Shown: piece after piece, positions 59,055 through 64,000 of the stretch
Position numbering within the stretch: position 1 is the first letter of the stretch
Layout of the letters: each line of letters starts with the position of its first letter
Source of the DNA: Coprinellus micaceus
Lineage: Eukaryota; Basidiomycota; Agaricomycetes; Agaricales; Psathyrellaceae
Direction of reading: 5' to 3'
Assembly: GCA_951394405.1 (NCBI GenBank)
Contig: OX596334.1
Span: 62,001-126,000 of the forward strand
DNA: 64,000 nt
The notes under the pieces: generated by a model
What the model saw: the letters and a program-made list of their open reading frames with translations, nothing else
Database searches by the model: none
Told to the model about the DNA's origin: nothing
Program-made: the position numbers and the translations under genes

Positions 59055-59519
59055 CTACCAATACTTCACCAGAGCCTTACGCAGGAGAATAACTACGGCG
59101 CAAACTATGTATATAATCGCCGCGCAGAGGCCATGACCAAAGAAGAGCCTGGACGCAACCCCGGCCCACTTGCAAGTCCCCGAACCGCTGGCAAGGTCCC
59201 AGTGGACCAGGACAGTGATCAGGAGAGTGATCAATAACGAAACGCCCAGGGCTCGCCGACACTCAACTAGCTGTTTCGATACGCTCGTGGTCCTTTCGAG
59301 GGCACTTCGAGTGGCCTCAGTCGCGTCGTTTGCCACCTCGAGAGCTCTCTCAGCCAGCCACTCCTGAAGGTCCCGTTCACGTTGCGCGCTATTCAGCTCT
59401 CCCTGGACGTCCTGGAGCTCCTCCCTTGTCTCCCGTAATTCCCTCACGAGTGTTTCCCTTTCAAGGTGGTTTACTCTGATAGCCATCCCTGCTCTCTGTT
59501 GCGTCCTGCCCTGTTGCAT
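59055..59519 (-). CDS. Coiled-coil protein with two C-terminal membrane segments
   Basis: A single-exon frame of 154 residues from the ATG at 59,519. Residues 16-88 are helical and charged (REELQDVQGELNSAQRERDL, then ALEVANDATEA). 90-107 (LGVSLLITLLITVLV) and 129-148 are hydrophobic, and the tail is very short (LRKALVKYW). The architecture is the same as the gene at 56,147-56,701 but the sequences are far apart. No signal peptide was seen. Function is unknown. Its position between BTB genes may reflect co-duplication of a BTB/coiled-coil pair. Confidence 0.62.
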   Translation of the reverse strand: MQQGRTQQRAGMAIRVNHLERETLVRELRETREELQDVQGELNSAQRERDLQEWLAERALEVANDATEATRSALERTTSVSKQLVECRRALGVSLLITLLITVLVHWDLASGSGTCKWAGVASRLFFGHGLCAAIIYIVCAVVILLRKALVKYW

Positions 59520-59968
59520 TGTCAGAGATAATGTGGTAACGAGCTGGTGGTCGTGCGCAATGCGATTGCGTTCAGTGTCCTGGAGTGTACTGAGGGGAAT
59601 AACTGGCTTTCACGGCAAGGCGCCAAGAAAAGGGAAGATGACGCCCGATCAGGGAGTAAGCGGTTCGTTGGGTGACAAGGAGATACACACCAGGTCAACC
59701 GAGTGTTTGCTCGAGGGCGATCAATGAATCCGTCTCCAGGGGGTTGTCTACCGGATCCTCTATCGATCGGAGGTGCGAGTTAATATATCGCAGGGCAACG
59801 TGGTGAACACGAGGAGGGAACGTGGAACGAGCATGGTATGCGCGTGCACCGCGCCAGGCATTCGGAGATCAATGAAGCCTTACTAACTGACACGCGTATA
59901 CCGTGAGTTGTTATCGATAACCATACACTATGGAGCTGGGCACCTGTCGGTCGATCGATAATCGTCTA

Positions 59969-61177
59969 TTACGGTACAAATTCGGTTTCCTCCCAGCCTG
60001 CGACGACGTCATGCATGGCATCTTCTATTAACCGTCCGAGCTTCCATCTCTTCAAGTCGAGAACGATTTCCGCGACAGGGTCTGCCTGGAGACCCGCCTT
60101 GGACATGGCGAGCTGGCAGCGGCAGCGGAGTGGGGGAGGTGCCAATAGGTCGAAGCAACTTCTGCCTGGTCCTATACACTTTGGACCGTCTCTGACCGCA
60201 ATGCCATACTTCCCGTCAGGGAGTGGTCGCACGAAACCCCGTCGGACGTGAATTACATCACTGGAACCCCAAGTATGCCCTTTCCTGCAGGTAGCACCGT
60301 TCGGAAAGAGACTCGCAGAGCATCTTGGGCATAGAAACTCAGCGAGATGAACGTCGTATGTGTCCCCGGTGAGTTTGAAGCGGTGACCATAATCGGCTGC
60401 GGCGTGAATTTGGACGCCAATGATTCGATACAAGGTGTCAAGCTCCAAGATGTTTGCAAGCCGGAGGGCGGTTGCGCCGCCTGAGTCCGACAGCAGGTCG
60501 CACAGCGCGTCCACGAGCCATCTCTTCACGCGGTGGTCTCTGGCAAGTCGGACCTTTTCGATTGCGCTGAGCGCAGACCCCGAACTCTTTGGGAGCTGTT
60601 CAATGGCGTGTGCACGAATCTGTTGAGGCGGTTAGTGGGCGAGTGGGAATACGATGGAGGATAGTCCCACGTCTTTCATTTTCCATGCTGTAGAGAGCTT
60701 AAGTACCCCTGTCCACTGTTCCCGTGTTAGCGCGGGCCCTCCCTCCCGGATTTCCTTGGTCCTGCGGACAGTCATGTCAGGCGTCAATAATGTCAGGATG
60801 CACCCCAAAACGTTGAACGTACGTCGGATGCATAATCATCAGTAAGCACTCAAAATCTGCCGAGGCGTATCCTTCAAGACGGATTGGATCCAGGTCGGAC
60901 ATCCCTTCCGCGTTGTCCGCACCGTTGCCTGGTGGTAGGCTAAACATATCTTCGAAAACAGGGGACGCCTCCAGGAACCATTGCTTGGGGACCTTGAAAA
61001 ATGTATCCTCGACCTGGGCGCCGAGAATGAGCGTTGGCGAGAAACCCCGCGGGTAGACGGAGGGAGACAGGACACCGTGGCGACTTATTATCGACCAACA
61101 GTGCTCACCTGGAATACAACCATGTCCCAGTAGAACTCTGATCTGTTCGTCGGGCATGGCTCCATTGACATAGGCAT
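59969..61177 (-). CDS. BTB/POZ domain protein, type 2
   Basis: Four exons join in phase to 333 residues: 61177-61109, 61013-60823, 60761-60671, 60619-59969. The start reads MPMSMEPCPTNRSEFYWDMV. BTB core: VEDTFFKVPKQWFLEASPVF, LEGYASADFECLLMIMHP, REQWTGVLKLSTAWKM. C-terminal exon: IRAHAIEQL, then CPRCSASLFPNGATC with H-x-W following, and a later LRCRC. It ends KRWKLGRLIEDAMHDVVAGWEE. The closest relative is at 52,553-53,745 (same length). It has a type-2 promoter module about 65-125 bp upstream. No sign of inactivation. Confidence 0.87.
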
Positions 61178-61239
61178 GGTTAAACGAAGTAGATGTGACG
61201 AAGACGCGGCTGGTAGATGAGAGGTTCACGGTGGAGATC

Positions 61240-61300
61240 GGATACCCGATATCTGATCCACGAGGCTGAACCTAGGCCCACCACGTGAATTAAGCGCCCG
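61240..61300 (-). promoter_or_regulatory. Promoter module type 2, upstream of the BTB gene at 59,969-61,177
   Basis: TATCTGATCCACGAGGC, a CCACGTGAA E-box-like hexamer, then TTAAGCGCCCGATGACG in the same arrangement as at 53,826-53,895 and 57,265-57,335. It ends about 65 bp before the start codon. Confidence 0.6.
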
Positions 61301-61631
61301 ATGACGTCCCCAGGCCACTTGAAAGTCTATACCCAGATCCCACGCGTAAAAGAGCCCAGAGGTCTCGAGCTGTTCTCGAGACATCCGCCACCGAAGGCAT
61401 CGGGTCAAATGACGACCCCTGATGGGTGTACCAAACAGGCCATGTGTGAATGGCGAAGGGGAAATGGTCAGAACTTGTGTGACGAACACATCTGATGGTG
61501 CATTTAGTAGGGTATATAGTAATGAGTATCGGTAGACAGGGAGTGTAGGTGTAAGGAGTGTAAGGTAGGCAGACGTGCGCCTAGTTTCTATATTGTCCAA
61601 TGTCAGGTCAAGACGGGATTGCCCCAACAGA

Positions 61632-62768
61632 CTACAAGACGAGGTCGGGAACGAAGTAGAGTTTCTGGTGAGAACGTCAGCCAGCCTGCTTGGGACACAC
61701 GCCAATGAAGAGGGGCTTACGACCAAGTACGCGCCCTCGCCAGGGAAGGTCTGAACGAACTTAGAGAAGTCGCCGACGAGGCCGACAAAATCGACGGGCG
61801 GGTCGTAGAAAATGCTTGTGGTGGGTTGAGCTGCGTGCGTGATGGGATATCTGTGAGAATGCGAGTCCCTGCAAGACAGCACTTGAGATTGAACTCACAT
61901 CCGTCGGAGTTCGTCCACTTGCCCGTGATCTCAGTAGTGAGACAGTCCACCTTCCAGATAGTGGATTCAGCCGGGGCATTATATCCAAGAGATTGAATGG
62001 AATGTCCGGCGCTGGTGGAGGGAGGAGCGTTCGCGGGTGCTACATTAATGGATGAACGCCTGAATTACGAGAAGGGTGACCTGGGACTCACTGTGGCCAG
62101 TTCCGGCGAGATACGCGTATCTGTGGAAACCGTCGTTAGAACATAAGTAAGAAGCGTGCACCGGATTTTACGCACCCCAATTGACCCGTGTTGAAATTGT
62201 ACCCTCCCGAACCCCCAACAGCTCCGACGAATGGGTGGGCGGGGTCGGGCCCTTCCACCGCAAGTATCTCGATCGCACCGTTAACGTCGTTGCTGTCCGT
62301 GCTCCCAAGCTGTACCGTGAGCGCATTAGCCAGCGTTCCGTAGGTGTAGGACCTCTGTCCGTCGAATGTCTTGCGGATGTAACCAAGAACAACCCCATCG
62401 CTGGTGCGGCGAACTTGAATTTTCCCGCTTCCGTTGCTCAGGGGAACACAGGAGGCACGGGGTGAGACTACCGCAGATAGCGCGTCAGCAGCTTTGTGTG
62501 AGGCGACCACTAGACGAGACTTACGAGCGCCTGATCGACGGGATGGAGGGAGGAGAGGGAGACCGCGACGAAGCCGTTCGGCGTTGGTAACGCGTCGACT
62601 GGGCGTTGGGGCAAAGTCTGGGGCCGCTTCACGTCGTCCAACATCGACATTGGCTTCGACAGCAGGGGGCTGCGAGACGGTCTGATGGTCGTCTTCATAG
62701 ATGCCCGAGTTTGAGGCCGCGACGAAAGAGAGGAGGAAGGCAAACCCGAGGAGGAAGAGGGATTTCAT
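61632..62768 (-). CDS. Secreted protein, Agaricomycete family of unknown function
   Basis: Five exons join in phase to 301 residues: 62768-62176, 62120-62092, 62039-61899, 61830-61721, 61664-61632. A signal peptide is clear (MKSLFLLGFAFLLSFVAA). Then comes a basic, probably processed region (NAERLRRGLPLLPPSRR), and a globular domain with the pattern GVVLGYIRKTF, YTYGTLANALTV, then YLAGTGH, SAGHSIQSLGY, AESTIWKVDCLTTEITGKW and TNSDGSQPTTSIFYDPPVDF. I know similar secreted proteins (…NAERLARGLPP…; W.NTDGS) from mushroom genomes only as uncharacterised. For exon 4 I chose the acceptor at 61,833-61,831 because it alone keeps the family frame. Confidence 0.75.
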
Positions 62769-64000
62769 GGAGGGCGACTAGGAAGGAGAGGATAGGGGAA
62801 CAAAGGGAGGCAATGAAGCTGGAAAATTAACAGGGATGGAATGGCGGCCATTAAAAGAATATGAGGAGGTCGGAAGCAATCCAGCCCACCCGCGAGCCAA
62901 GCCCAGGGACGCGAAGACGAGGCGGTGATCTGGCAGGGAACGATCGCAAAGCGATTCCGAGTGGAGTTTGAATTTCGTCGCAACCAATCGCATCTGTTGG
63001 ACAGGCTCATTTGCGAGACATCTCATCAGCGCTCGAGGTTGTTCTGGATATTTTTATCCGGGGCCAGCGTCCGATCCGAGCTTGCATGGCACTCAAATGG
63101 AACTTGCATGGAGCGCATCAGGAGTACTTGCGTTGGGGTGGGCGGCTCCATGAGTACTCAATTGGCCTCAAACGCTGGTGATCCGGCGTCTAAATGTCGA
63201 TAGCACTACGGGCAAGAGGAGGAATCTCCAACGAGTATCAAGTTAATCCTGAGAGGACCGGGTTTTTTTTATCCCAACCATAATCCAGTCATAATCCTGA
63301 CCCGTGCATAAGACAATTATGCCCGGTCGGCATCAGAAGCTAGGAGCCCTCTGATTGGCTAATTAAGACAGGGATAAGTGATTTATCGTGAAGGTCAACA
63401 AGATACGCATTCACGTTGCATAAATTACTATTCCCTGAGAGTATGCCCGGTACACATTGGGTGACTTGCCATAAGATTAAAATATGTTTCCGCATTATCT
63501 GGGCCTGTCATCGGAGTTCGAAGTTCGATTATAATACTCAGCTGAGTAAACCATAAGCGCCGGGGTATCCAACCAGATTAAATCTCGAATAGATGGTTTG
63601 GTGCCGTGCCCCAGCCTAGGTTCACCACTTGCAGGCACTTGACTCAAGTGTTATTGCTTCTTGGGTAGCCCTACTCCTCGATGAGGGGTCACTCGTGTCA
63701 TTTCCCTTCGGACCTTCAACCTCAGCGCTTTGACCGTCGGTGGTCTCCCTCAGAGGGGCCAGTAGCACTGTCGGTTTGGCTATTGGATGGCAGGTGCAGG
63801 TGCCCTGATCTCTCAGGGAACATCGTGAAATGCCTCCGTCGCACTTCAGACTTAATCAGCGAGGTAGGAAAGACCGACAACGGGCATGGGCGCATGCTCA
63901 GGGAGGAGTCGCTGAGGTCGCGCTGAAGCAACATCGAGACTCACTCTCACGAATGTCGGTCATGGAGGGCTCGTGAGAGGATCTAAGTACAAATAAGGCA
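62769..64000. other. Promoter side of the secreted-protein gene, then AT-rich DNA without genes
   Basis: No exon chain was found. A run of T lies at 63,264-63,271, and 63,270-63,600 is AT-rich with many short AATTA words. Confidence 0.45.

Noticed and set aside
61109..61229. Frame starting MPDEQIRVLLGHGC as the first exon of the BTB gene
   Set aside because: The neighbouring frame MPMSMEPCPTNRSEFYWDMV matches the relatives (SEFYWD) and gives the correct phase at the GTGAGC donor.
61226..61882. 218-codon minus-strand frame as one exon of the secreted protein
   Set aside because: Only about 110 bp of it fits the family pattern. A GTAAGC donor and a CAG acceptor give a better end (KLYFVPDLVL).

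Overview
The window looks like nuclear DNA of a filamentous basidiomycete, most likely an Agaricomycete. The evidence is many short exons joined by GT-AG introns, a chitin synthase export chaperone (CHS7), a DUF6533-type membrane protein, lineage-style BTB/POZ genes and a C-x2-C...W-x2-H-x3-C zinc-finger protein. No ribosomal RNA, bacterial operon, CRISPR array or telomere was seen. tRNA genes were not searched systematically. Exon models below were built by hand from splice signals, conserved reading frames and phase checks.

Left part (1-33 kb): a duplicated and rearranged block. Arm 1 (about 530-7,790, plus strand) carries a DUF6533-type membrane gene, an intact glycolipid-transfer-protein (GLTP) gene, a conserved 45-codon ORF and the 3' end of a four-finger zinc-binding gene (7,425-11,443, minus). 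Arm 2 (about 19,705-24,660, inverted) repeats GLTP, the small ORF and only the last part of the zinc-finger gene. Arm 3 (about 28,110-32,960, inverted) repeats the membrane gene and a GLTP copy whose last splice acceptor is mutated. A second repeat family (R1-R3) fills 11.7-16.9 and 24.8-26.6 kb. A hairpin-rich tract built on GTTTAAAC/GTCTAAAC lies at 26.8-27.7 kb.

Middle (33-39 kb): a mosaic of gene debris. It holds a broken zinc-finger copy, a CHS7 exon fragment, and a 1.1-kb element with 29-bp terminal inverted repeats (37,137-38,242).

Right part (39-64 kb): a BTB/POZ gene (39,396-40,579), CHS7 with unusually long introns (42,526-47,249) and a duplicated 3' end, then a minus-strand cluster in which BTB/POZ genes and small coiled-coil, two-membrane-segment genes alternate. 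The cluster also has two BTB relics, shared promoter modules and a poly(A)-tailed insertion with a 16-bp target-site duplication. A secreted protein gene (61,632-62,768) closes the cluster. The last 1.2 kb shows no gene.
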